NCBI RefSeq assembly: GCF_000010665.1
Contig: NC_012796.1
Location: forward strand, 930,001 to 994,000
Length of the DNA: 64,000 nucleotides
Direction of reading: 5' to 3'
Origin: Solidesulfovibrio magneticus RS-1
GTDB lineage: Bacteria; Desulfobacterota; Desulfovibrionia; Desulfovibrionales; Desulfovibrionaceae
The number at the start of each line of letters is the position of its first letter. Within the stretch, counting starts at the first letter, position 1. A program made the position numbers and the translations under genes. This document shows positions 26,419 to 34,803 of this stretch, one piece after another. The notes beneath the pieces were generated by a model. It saw only the letters and a list, made by a program, of their open reading frames with translations. It was not told where the DNA came from and searched no databases.

Positions 26419-27006
26419 CTAGAGGCCGGCCTTGGCGACGACGTCGGCCAGGAAATCGGCCGGGGAATGGATGAGGCCGAGGTGGGCGGCGACGATGGTG
26501 AAGCCCTGGGGCGTCTTTTTAAGCACGTAGTAGTAGGGTGTGCCGACCTGGCCCACGGCGCTGTGGACGGCGAAGGTGGCGTCGGAAAAAAGGGCGAACG
26601 GGACTTTGAACTTCTTGCGGAAGATGTCCACCTCGGTGTCGGAGTTGCCGGCGCCGATGCCGATGATCTTGACGCGATCAGCCAGGCCGCGCTTGTCGAT
26701 GAGCGCGGCCAGTTCGTTGACGGTGGGCGCGTCACGTTGGCAAAACGGGCAGTACATGCTGAAAATTTCGACGATGAGCACTTCGGCCTTGACCTTGGCC
26801 ATGGGCGTGGGGCCATTTTGGGGAATGCCGAGGCTGTCGGCCAGTTCCGGGCTGACGGGGCCAATGAGCGGCACGTCGGGGAAGGCGGTCCCCACGGCCA
26901 GGGGCTTGGCCCCCGGGGCCTCGGAGGCTTCGGCGGCCAGGGCGTGGCTACCGGGTGCGGCCAACAGGATGAGGGCGGCGAGGATGCCGAGGGTAAAGGC
27001 TTTCAT
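26419..27006 (-). CDS. Periplasmic TlpA/thioredoxin-like protein
   Basis: 195 residues with a signal peptide (residues 1-25, ending ALAAE). The redox-active CPFC sits in IFSMYCPFCQRDAPTVNELA, followed by VKIIGIGAGNSDTEVDIF and the cis-Pro loop VGTPYYYVL, all normal for TlpA/ResA-type periplasmic thioredoxins. It lies just upstream of the exported peroxiredoxin gene in the same direction, so the pair may form a periplasmic thiol-peroxidase system (inference). ResA-like cytochrome maturation is an alternative role, but no cytochrome genes lie nearby. Confidence 0.88.
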   Translation of the reverse strand: MKAFTLGILAALILLAAPGSHALAAEASEAPGAKPLAVGTAFPDVPLIGPVSPELADSLGIPQNGPTPMAKVKAEVLIVEIFSMYCPFCQRDAPTVNELAALIDKRGLADRVKIIGIGAGNSDTEVDIFRKKFKVPFALFSDATFAVHSAVGQVGTPYYYVLKKTPQGFTIVAAHLGLIHSPADFLADVVAKAGL

Positions 27007-27120
27007 GCGGCCTCCGAAGGGCGTTTGGCGGCCTGGGACAACGGCCTGGGTGACGGGAAGGGCGGCCCCGCGCCGCCTTGTGCTTGTATAAGCATTTCGC
27101 GGCGCGGGGCAACGGGGGAA

Positions 27121-28287
27121 TCAAGCGACGCCGGCGGCGTCCATGGCCTGGGCGAGGTCGGCGATGATGTCGGCGGCGTCCTCGCAGCCCACGGACAGGC
27201 GCACCAGGGTGTCGCCGACGCCGATGGCCAGGCGATCCTCGCGCGGCATCTTGGCGTGGGAAGTCACGGCCGGGAAGCAGGCCAGGGATTCGATGCCGCC
27301 CAGGCTCACGGCTTCCAGGACAAGTGTCAGGGCGTCCATGAAGGTCCGGGCGGCCTCGGGCGAGCAGTCCAGGGCAAAGGACATCATGCCGCCAAAGCCG
27401 AGCATTTGGCGCTTGGCCAGTTCATGGCCGGGGTGGGTGGGCAGGCCCGGATAGTGGACCGCCGAGATCCCTTTGCGGGCGGCCAGCCACTCGGCCACGG
27501 CCTGGGCGTTGTCGTTGTGCCGGGCCATACGCAGGGACAGCGTCTTCATGCCGCGCTCCAGCAGGTAGCAGTCGTAGGTGTTAAGCGTCTGGCCGAAGTT
27601 GATGGCCCGCTCCTTGACGGCGTCAACAAGCGCCTTGGGGCCGGCCACCAGGCCGCAGTTGAGATCGCTGTGGCCGTTTAGGTATTTGGTGCCGCTGTGG
27701 ATGGACAGATCGAAGCCCAGGGCGAGGGGTTTTTGGTTGATGGGCGAGGCAAAGGTGTTGTCCACCATGGAAACAAGCCCCCGCTTCCTGGCCATGGCGG
27801 CCACGCCTTCGAGATCAATGACGCGCAGCAGCGGGTTGCTGGGCGTTTCCACGAAAACGGCCCGGGTGCGCTCGGTGACGGCGGCTTCCAGCCGGCCGGC
27901 ATCGGCCTGGGGGACCATGGTGAAGCCGATGCCCAGACGGGTCAGCTCGGCCATGAGAAACCGGTGGGTGCCGCCGTAGAGGTCGGCCTGGAGCACCACA
28001 TGGTCGCCGGTTTGGAGCACGGCTAAAAGGCTTGAGGAGATGGCGGCCATGCCCGAGGCCAGGGCGATGGCGGTCTCGGCCCCTTCCAGGGCGGCCAGCT
28101 TCTCGGCCGGGGCGGCCTGGGTGGGAATGTTCAAGTAGCGCGGGTAACGGTAGGCCCCTTCCACGTCGTCGGCGGCCATGTAGGCAGCGGCGGTATGGAT
28201 GGGCGTGGTGACGCCGCCCACCCGGCGGTCAAGACGTTCGCCGGCCCGCACGCTGCGGGTGTTTTCCCCCATCTGCGACAAGTCCAT
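27121..28287 (-). CDS. Cys/Met-metabolism PLP enzyme (cystathionine gamma-synthase/lyase family)
   Basis: 388 residues, the standard length for the trans-sulfuration family. The PLP lysine lies in SIHSGTKYLNGHSD; the phosphate-binding and cofactor motifs ALASGMAAIS, VETPSNPLL and VDNTF are intact. The C-terminus VRLSVGCEDAADIIADL is typical. It could act as cystathionine gamma-synthase, gamma-lyase or methionine gamma-lyase; these cannot be told apart safely by eye. AGGAGG precedes the ATG at 7 bases. The gene is separate from the redox genes (114 bases). No SAM riboswitch was seen upstream; only 68 bases separate it from the next gene. Confidence 0.92.
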   Translation of the reverse strand: MDLSQMGENTRSVRAGERLDRRVGGVTTPIHTAAAYMAADDVEGAYRYPRYLNIPTQAAPAEKLAALEGAETAIALASGMAAISSSLLAVLQTGDHVVLQADLYGGTHRFLMAELTRLGIGFTMVPQADAGRLEAAVTERTRAVFVETPSNPLLRVIDLEGVAAMARKRGLVSMVDNTFASPINQKPLALGFDLSIHSGTKYLNGHSDLNCGLVAGPKALVDAVKERAINFGQTLNTYDCYLLERGMKTLSLRMARHNDNAQAVAEWLAARKGISAVHYPGLPTHPGHELAKRQMLGFGGMMSFALDCSPEAARTFMDALTLVLEAVSLGGIESLACFPAVTSHAKMPREDRLAIGVGDTLVRLSVGCEDAADIIADLAQAMDAAGVA

Positions 28288-28355
28288 GGTCGTTCCTCCT
28301 TGGCGTCGTGCCTACCGGATAACCGTAGCCCGGACAGGGGTGGTTGCCAAGGCCA

Positions 28356-31300
28356 TCACTGGCGCTCCAGCTCCGGCGGGAAGGGGATGGGCGTGGTGTC
28401 GGCGGCGTAGCAGACGGCGTTGGCCCCGGGATGGGTCAGGCGCATGACGGCCGGGCCGGTGGGCAGGTCAAAGGCGGACAGGGCGCGCGTGTCCAGGGCC
28501 AGGGTCAGGGCCATGGCATCGATGGGCCGGGCGTGGGACCAGAACTGCGCTCCATCGCCGGTCATCTCCAGCCGGATGGTGAGCATCCCCGAGATTTTTT
28601 CCAGGGGCAGCTCCAGGCGGTAGGGTTTAAACAGTGGCGTCCAGCCGCCCAAGCGGTCGCTGACCAGGGACAGGACCGGCCGGAAGCTCACGCCGCCATC
28701 GGTGGAGACGAGTACATGGGCGGCGTTTTTACCCTCTGGATCGTTGGCGACCCGGGGATAGACCGTAACCGTGGCGCGCCGCATGGGAAAGCCGGAGAGG
28801 AAGGGAAAATCGGCCCGGCAGGGGGAGGCGTCCCGGCAGGACAGGCCGCCGTCGTTGTCGGCGTCGGGCACGGGGCGCACGTTTTGGGCCGCAGCCGGGA
28901 CCATGGCGGCGAAGCGGGCCTTGGAAAAATCCGGCCGCCACCACAGCCGGCCCTGGCCCCCGGCGTTGACGGCCAGGGTCGTGCCGGCCGGCGCGGCCAC
29001 CGGAATGTCCACGGCCTGGCCGGACAAGGTAAATGACGGCGCGTCCAGGCTGCCTGTCACGGTCAGGGCCTGTGCCTGGCCGCCCGTGCCCGTGGTTTCC
29101 ATGGCCGGTTCCTGGGCGGACAGGCACAGGCGCGGGCCGGCCAGATCGGGATCGAAAAGCTCCACGGCCGGCGCGCCCGAAGCGTCGGCCAGCACGGCCA
29201 CGGGCTGTTCGCCCGGGTGCGCGGCCTTGTAGGCGGCCAGGGCTTGCTGGCCGCCGGTAACGCCGGGCAGGTCGGCGGCGTCGGGCGTGGCGGCCAGGGC
29301 AAAGGGGCCGCCCGGGGCCAGACGCGGGATGGCCGGGTCGCCCCGGCCCAGGGCGCCGCCCCCGGCCAGCTGTTCCAGGATGGCCCGGGGGCCGGCCAGG
29401 GGGGGGGCCGTGCCGGACAGCCTGGCGGCAAGCGCCACGTCGTCGAGGTGGAGGTAACCTTCCTCCAGGCCCGGGGAGAGGGTCAGGCGCAGGGAGAAGC
29501 GGCGGCTGCCGGCAAGCCGGCCGGTCAGGTCGATGTCCCGGCCAAGCTTGCGGCAGGTGTTGTAGATGGGGATTTCCAGCAAGCTCGGGCAGGGGCCGGC
29601 GGCGAGGCCGGCGAAGTCAGCGTCGGTGAGGCGGGTGAGCGTTGCAAAGGGGCCGCCGTCGCGACTGACCTCGATGTCCACGAAGCAGGGTGCTTGGTGG
29701 CCGGCGTGGCGTTTGTACAGGCGCAGGCCGGCGGAGAGCGCGGCGGCGTCCAGGGTCACGCCGTCGGGGACCAGGAAATCGTAGCGCAAGATTCCGGGCC
29801 GGATGCCGATGGGGGCCAACAGCGAGCGTTCCGGGTCCGGGGCGAGGTTGGTGAGGCTTGCCGTGTCGGCGTAGACGCGCAGGTCGTCAAAGGTGTCGGC
29901 GTAGGTGAAGCGGCCCGACGCGTCCGGGATAAGCGCCATGGGGGCGCGGCGCACGATCCCAAGGCGTTGCGCCCGGGTGCGGAAGATGGAGATGGCGAAA
30001 TCGGCCACCGGCGCGGCCCCGGGCAGCTCGACCATGGGCGCGCCGATGCTGTTTTGCACGGCCAGGACCCGCAGATAGCCGGCTTCGGGCGCGCCGGCCG
30101 TTTCGGCCAGGGGGGTAACGCGGCCGTTCAGATACCAGCCCAGGCCGAAACGCTTGATGGGCGCTTTGTAGCCAAAATATTCGACGGCCTCGGCCGGCCC
30201 CCGGGCCGTGGCCAGAAAGGCGGCCAGTTCCTTGTCGTAGCTGATGGTGTGGGACCACAGGCGTGGCAGGTCGCCGTACTGGGGCAGGGCCAGGGCGGCG
30301 GCCAAAAGGCCGGCCAGGGCGGTTTTTCCCCAGCCCGGGCCGGGCAGGAGCGCCCCCAGCGCAGCCGCGCCGTTGCCGGCCAAAAGCAGCAGCGCCGGCA
30401 ACAGCAGCACGAAATGGCGGGTGGAAAGGATTTCGTTCATCTCGGACTTGGCCGTGATGACGGCGGCCACCGAAGCCAGGCTCGGCAGGATGACGAGCAG
30501 CGCTTGGAGCCATTGGCGACGCCGTAAGGCCGCAAGCAGTCCAAGCCCGGCCGCGATAGGGAGGATATACGGCCACGGCCCGGGGGCGGGATGGGCGTAA
30601 CGTCCGAAATCGGCCAGCACGCCGGCAAAAAGCGGCCAGTCGAACCGGGCCAGGGCGCGCACGGCCGGGTTGTGGAAGGTCTCCTGGATGAAAAAGAGTC
30701 CCGGAAGCCAGGGCAGATAGGCCAGGCCGGCCAGGGCAAAGCCGCAAGCCGCCCAGGCCACGCGGCGGCGGTCGGTGGGCGCGGCGTCGGGGCGGCCCGG
30801 TATGTCGCGGCGGTGGACCAGGAGAAAGGCGGCGGCAAAAGCGGCCTGGGCGGCCAGGGCCGGCGCGCCGACGTAAGCGGTATAGAGCAGGGCCGCGCCC
30901 AAAAGCGCGTAGAGCAGCCAATCGCGCCCCCGGCCGCGTTTGAGTGCCTGCCACAAGGCCAGCTGGCTGGCCGAAAAGACCAGGAGCAGCAGGACATAGA
31001 CCTTGATCGAACGGGAGGCGGCCACATGGTAGAGGCAGCCGGCGGCTAGCACCCCGCAGCCCAGGCCGGCGGCCGTGGAGAAAAGCGCCCGGCCCAGGAA
31101 AAACAGCACGACGACGGTCAGCGCCCCGGCCAAGACGCCCGAGAATTTGACCGCGTAGACGCTGCGGTCGAAGCCCAGGATGGTGTGTTCCAGGGCGTAA
31201 TACAGGGGCGGGTGGAAGTCGTAGGTGGTGCGCGAGGGCCCGAGCCATTGCTGGATGCGGGCCATTTCGGCCGGAGCCATGGAGGCGCGGTCGAGCGCCA

Positions 31301-31409
31301 GCCAGTCGTCTTCCCACAGCGACTCGCGGTCAAGGTGGGGCAGCCGGGCGCACAAGGCCAGGGCGAAAAGCCCCAAGGCCAGCAGGAAGGCGGGCAGGTG
31401 TTTTGGCAT
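28356..31409 (-). CDS. GT39-like membrane glycosyltransferase with large C-terminal extracytoplasmic domain
   Basis: 1017 residues from the ATG at 31409 (AAGGAAA at 7 bases); an earlier in-frame ATG gives an Arg-rich, non-membrane lead. The first half (to about 430) has about 11 hydrophobic segments and the GT-C signature: acidic first loop RESLWEDDWLALDR, then DFHPPLYYALEH, as in ArnT/PMT-like enzymes that use polyprenyl-phosphate sugars. The second half is about 550 soluble residues rich in beta segments (YADTFDDLRVYADT, EEGYLHLDDVALAARL, HVLVSTDGGVSF), probably carbohydrate-binding-like sandwiches. The fusion of GT-C with such a long domain is unusual. It diverges from alkaline phosphatase. 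Confidence 0.78.
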   Translation of the reverse strand: MPKHLPAFLLALGLFALALCARLPHLDRESLWEDDWLALDRASMAPAEMARIQQWLGPSRTTYDFHPPLYYALEHTILGFDRSVYAVKFSGVLAGALTVVVLFFLGRALFSTAAGLGCGVLAAGCLYHVAASRSIKVYVLLLLVFSASQLALWQALKRGRGRDWLLYALLGAALLYTAYVGAPALAAQAAFAAAFLLVHRRDIPGRPDAAPTDRRRVAWAACGFALAGLAYLPWLPGLFFIQETFHNPAVRALARFDWPLFAGVLADFGRYAHPAPGPWPYILPIAAGLGLLAALRRRQWLQALLVILPSLASVAAVITAKSEMNEILSTRHFVLLLPALLLLAGNGAAALGALLPGPGWGKTALAGLLAAALALPQYGDLPRLWSHTISYDKELAAFLATARGPAEAVEYFGYKAPIKRFGLGWYLNGRVTPLAETAGAPEAGYLRVLAVQNSIGAPMVELPGAAPVADFAISIFRTRAQRLGIVRRAPMALIPDASGRFTYADTFDDLRVYADTASLTNLAPDPERSLLAPIGIRPGILRYDFLVPDGVTLDAAALSAGLRLYKRHAGHQAPCFVDIEVSRDGGPFATLTRLTDADFAGLAAGPCPSLLEIPIYNTCRKLGRDIDLTGRLAGSRRFSLRLTLSPGLEEGYLHLDDVALAARLSGTAPPLAGPRAILEQLAGGGALGRGDPAIPRLAPGGPFALAATPDAADLPGVTGGQQALAAYKAAHPGEQPVAVLADASGAPAVELFDPDLAGPRLCLSAQEPAMETTGTGGQAQALTVTGSLDAPSFTLSGQAVDIPVAAPAGTTLAVNAGGQGRLWWRPDFSKARFAAMVPAAAQNVRPVPDADNDGGLSCRDASPCRADFPFLSGFPMRRATVTVYPRVANDPEGKNAAHVLVSTDGGVSFRPVLSLVSDRLGGWTPLFKPYRLELPLEKISGMLTIRLEMTGDGAQFWSHARPIDAMALTLALDTRALSAFDLPTGPAVMRLTHPGANAVCYAADTTPIPFPPELERQ

Positions 31410-31510
31410 GTCGGCGTTTCCTTGGTGCGCTCCATCCGGCGGCGTCGCGACACGCTTGTAGCGCCCACGCAACCGGGGAGCAAGGGCAGCGGCCGTTTTG
31501 CGGCCGCAAA

Positions 31511-31538
31511 CGCCACAAGCACGCCACGGGTTCGTCAC
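31511..31538 (+). promoter_or_regulatory. Pho-box-like 11-bp repeat array upstream of alkaline phosphatase
   Basis: CGCCAC, CGCCAC and CGTCAC start at 31511, 31522 and 31533, an exact 11-base period, about 50 bases before the phosphatase ATG. PhoB half-sites (consensus TGTCAT/TGTCAC) repeat every 11 bases. The match is degenerate in the first two copies. Confidence 0.5.
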
Positions 31539-31585
31539 ACGGCCGGCCTATCCGTTTCGCGATACCCGAAACGGAGGAAACAACC

Positions 31586-33148
31586 ATGCGCCGACACGTC
31601 CTGCCGCCTTTTTGCGCGGCCCATATCAACCGCCTGGCCTGGATCGTCCTGGCCATCCTCATGCTGGCCGCCACAAGCGCCCATGCCGCCGCGCCCAAGT
31701 ACGTCTTTTTCTTTATCGGCGACGGTCTGGCCATGGCCCAGCGCAGCGCCGCCGAATACTTCCTGGCCGCCAAGGACGGCAAACCCGAACCCGGCATCGT
31801 CAAGCTCGTCATGAACAAGATGCCGGTCCAGGGCATGACCACCACCTATTCGCTCAATTCCATCATCACCGACTCCGGCGCGGCCGGCACCGCCCTGGCC
31901 TCGGGCGTGAAAAGCTACAACGGGGCCATCGGCGTGGACGGGGCGAAAAAGCCCGTGCCCACCATGGCCGAAAAAGCCCGGGACAAGGGCTACAAGGTCG
32001 GCATCGTCTCCAGCGTGTCCCTGGACCACGCCACCCCGGCCTGCTTCTACGCTCATCAGCCCAGCCGCAACAATTACTATGAGATCGCCCTGGACGCCGC
32101 CAAAAGCGGCTTTGACTACTTCGGCGGCGGCGGCTTCAAGGACCCGGCCGGCAAGAAGTCCAAGATCGAAGGTGAAAAGCAAAACGCCCTGGATGCCCTC
32201 AAAGCCGCCGGCTACGTCGTGGCCGATACGGCCGAGGCGATCAAGGCCGCCAAGCCCGGAACCAAACTCGTGGCGCTCAATCCCGAACTCGACGCCGACA
32301 AGGCCCTGCCCTACGCCCTGGACGGCGACAAGAAAGGCCTGACCCTGGCCGACTACACCGCCAAGGGTATCGAACTGCTGGACAACCCCAAGGGTTTTTT
32401 CTTCATGGTCGAAGGCGGCAAGATCGACTGGGCCTGCCACGCCAACGACGCCGCCGCCTCCATCGAAGACACCCTGGCCTTTGACGCCGCCGTGGCCGAA
32501 GCCGTCAAATTCGCCGAAAAGCACCCCAAGGACACGCTCATCGTCGTCACCGGCGACCACGAGTGCGGCGGCATGACCCTGGGCTTTTCCGGCACCCGCT
32601 ACGGCAACTACTACGACTATCTCAAGAACCAGAAGGCTTCCTTCGAGGGCTTCACCGCCGCCCTGAAGGACTACAAAAAGACCCACGACGCCGCTTCGGC
32701 CAAGTTCGAGGACGTCGTGCCTATGATCAAGGCGAACTTCGGCCTCATCGTCCCCGCCGAGGCCGACCTCGAAGCCATGAAGAGCGCTCCCAAGCCCGAC
32801 GAGAACGTGACCTCCCCGGCCAACCCCTACGGCCTGTACCTGCGTGACTTCGAAGTCGCGGCGGTCAAGGACGCCTTCGCCCGCTCCATGCAGGGCGAAT
32901 CCCAGAAGTCCGGCGACGAAATGGACTACCGGGCCTACGGCGGCTACGAGCCCCTGGCCGTGGCGCTCACCCACATCCTCGGCCAGAAAGCCGGCATCGG
33001 CTGGACCAGCTACTCCCACACCGGCGTGCCCGTGGTCACCTCGGCCGTGGGACCGGGCGCGGAAGCCTTCGCCGGCTACTACGACAACACCGATCTGGCC
33101 AAAAAGCTCATGGGCGCTCTTGGCGACAAGCAGATCGCCAGTAATTAA
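31586..33148 (+). CDS. phoA: Alkaline phosphatase (PhoA family)
   Basis: 520 residues. The ATG at 31586 has GGAGGAAA at 5 bases. The signal peptide ends near ATSAHAAAP. The mature enzyme shows the metal and nucleophile sites: FFIGDGLAMAQ (first Asp), TDSGAAGTALASG (Ser nucleophile), MVEGGKIDWACHANDAA (Asp/His zinc ligands) and VVTGDHECGG. It hydrolyses phosphomonoesters in the periplasm to release phosphate. The Pho-box-like array upstream fits phosphate-starvation control. It diverges from the GT39-like gene with 176 bases between, and is followed by palindromic element C. Confidence 0.93.
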   Translation: MRRHVLPPFCAAHINRLAWIVLAILMLAATSAHAAAPKYVFFFIGDGLAMAQRSAAEYFLAAKDGKPEPGIVKLVMNKMPVQGMTTTYSLNSIITDSGAAGTALASGVKSYNGAIGVDGAKKPVPTMAEKARDKGYKVGIVSSVSLDHATPACFYAHQPSRNNYYEIALDAAKSGFDYFGGGGFKDPAGKKSKIEGEKQNALDALKAAGYVVADTAEAIKAAKPGTKLVALNPELDADKALPYALDGDKKGLTLADYTAKGIELLDNPKGFFFMVEGGKIDWACHANDAAASIEDTLAFDAAVAEAVKFAEKHPKDTLIVVTGDHECGGMTLGFSGTRYGNYYDYLKNQKASFEGFTAALKDYKKTHDAASAKFEDVVPMIKANFGLIVPAEADLEAMKSAPKPDENVTSPANPYGLYLRDFEVAAVKDAFARSMQGESQKSGDEMDYRAYGGYEPLAVALTHILGQKAGIGWTSYSHTGVPVVTSAVGPGAEAFAGYYDNTDLAKKLMGALGDKQIASN

Positions 33149-33160
33149 AGAGGGTAAGAT

Positions 33161-33420
33161 GCCTCCGGCGGCTGGGGGCCTGAGGCCCCCAGACCCCCCG
33201 AAAGGTGAAAAGGGGGAGGGCGGACGGCAGGCTGCGAAGGTCAACCACATGAACACTGCCGGGCGGAGGCGTCTCCGCCGGCGACCGGCCGGGGCCGCGA
33301 CCTGGAACCATGTTCCGGGACGCGGCCCCGGACTTATGGTTCCAAGTCCTGGGAACCGCGGTTTCGCCAAAAGTGGGACGCCGTCATGGCCGGAGGCCGA
33401 CGGCTGAAGCCCGCTTACGG
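33161..33420. repeat. Mosaic palindromic element C
   Basis: It begins 13 bases after the phoA stop with GCCTCCGGCGGCTGGGGGCC, whose arm pairs with the following GGCCCCCAG. Further hairpins follow: GGCGGAG/CTCCGCC (33256-33273) and GGAACCAT...ATGGTTCC with an inner CCGGG/CCCGG (33304-33342). The first 40 bases match the ends of elements A, B and D except for compensated stem bases. The right boundary is approximate. No ORF is supported here. Confidence 0.6.
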
Positions 33421-33477
33421 CGCAGGAGACTACACAAGGTCCGGTCGGCGACAAGGCCGCCCGGCAAAAGGACCGAC

Positions 33478-34611
33478 ATGGCGAGGATGGCATTGGGATC
33501 GCGTAAGGATTGGATTCTGCTGGCCGTGGTGGCGGCCTTGTGCGTCGGCCTGTGGCATTGGCCCACCGGCTTCGAGGAGCGCCTGCCCGCCGACGCGCTC
33601 CAGGTCAAGGCCACGGTCACGGCCGTGGACAACGCCCATGTGCGCCAATATGGCCTCGTGCGCGAGGGCGAGCAGCGGGTGACGGCGGTTCCGGTCTCCG
33701 GCCCCTTTGCCGGCCGGCCGGTGGTCGCCGACAACATCCTCGTCGGCAAGCTCGAAATGGACAAGCTGTTCGCCCCGGGCGACTCGGCCCTGCTGGTCCT
33801 GTCCCTGCGCGGCGACGCCATTGTCTCGGCCGTGGCCCAGGACCATTGGCGGCTCTCGCTCCAGGGCTTGCTGCTGGGGATTTTCGCCCTGGCCCTTATC
33901 GCCTACGCCGGCCTGGTCGGGGTCAAGGCCGTGGTCTCGTTTGTGTTCACGGCCTTGCTCCTGTGGAAGGTGCTGGTGCCGGCCACCCTGGCCGGGGTCG
34001 ATCCCATGTTGTGCGTCCTTGGCGTCATCGCCACGCTCATGGCGGCCATCGTGTTTCTGGTCGGCGGCGTGAACCGCCGTTCCCTGGCCGCCTACCTCGG
34101 CTCGCTTGGGGGGGTGGGCGTCACCTGCCTGCTGTCCCTGGCCACGGCCCCGGGCTTTGCCCTGCCCGGCTCGGTCAAGCCCTTTGCCGAAATGCTCCTC
34201 TATACCGGCTACGCCCATCTGGATCTCGGCCGCATGTTCCTGGCCACCATTTGCCTGGGGGCCAGCGGGGCCATCATGGACGTGGCCATGGACGTGGCCG
34301 CCAGCCAGTCCGAGGTGGCCGCCCACCACCCGGAAATCGGGCGCATGGGCCTTTGTCTGTCCGGTCTTCGGGTCGGCCGGGTGGTGGTCGGCACCATGGC
34401 CACCACCCTGCTTCTGGCCTACTGCGGCGGCAGCCTGGCGCTGCTCATGGTGGTCATGGCCCAGGGCGTGCCGCTTATTAACGTGGCCACCATGCCTCAT
34501 GTGGCGGCGGAGATCGCCAATACCCTGGTGGGCAGTTTCGGACTGGTCACGGCCGCGCCCCTGACCGCCGCGGCCGGCGCGCTGCTTTTGGCCGAGGGCG
34601 GCAAGGGCTGA
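33478..34611 (+). CDS. YibE/F-like membrane protein
   Basis: 377 residues. The ATG at 33478 has AAAGG at 7 bases. There is one N-terminal anchor (KDWILLAVVAALCVGLW), then a beta-rich extracytoplasmic stretch (about 35-120, LQVKATVTAVDNAHVRQYGL). Eight or so helices follow, with LGASGAIMDVAMDVAASQSE, a strongly conserved segment of the YibE/F family. The function of that family is not established. The gene is monocistronic between phoA and the AlgI-like gene, 193 bases upstream of the latter. Confidence 0.85.
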   Translation: MARMALGSRKDWILLAVVAALCVGLWHWPTGFEERLPADALQVKATVTAVDNAHVRQYGLVREGEQRVTAVPVSGPFAGRPVVADNILVGKLEMDKLFAPGDSALLVLSLRGDAIVSAVAQDHWRLSLQGLLLGIFALALIAYAGLVGVKAVVSFVFTALLLWKVLVPATLAGVDPMLCVLGVIATLMAAIVFLVGGVNRRSLAAYLGSLGGVGVTCLLSLATAPGFALPGSVKPFAEMLLYTGYAHLDLGRMFLATICLGASGAIMDVAMDVAASQSEVAAHHPEIGRMGLCLSGLRVGRVVVGTMATTLLLAYCGGSLALLMVVMAQGVPLINVATMPHVAAEIANTLVGSFGLVTAAPLTAAAGALLLAEGGKG

Positions 34612-34803
34612 GGCCTTGAGGCTCTGTTTGGGAGAGTCGCGTCGGCGAGAACGGGGGAGGGGGCGGTTGGCGTCCCAGCTCCCTGGGCGGACAGGTTTGG
34701 CGGCAATTTTCGGCTGCGATCCAGGCCCGCCCCGTTGGCGGCGACTTGCTTTTTGACGGCCGGCGGGTAAACCCCCTGCCATGCCTTACGGCAAGGAGGG
34801 GGT

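Noticed and set aside
28288-28355. SAM riboswitch before the trans-sulfuration enzyme
   Set aside because: The gap is only 68 bases and shows none of the SAM-I core elements.
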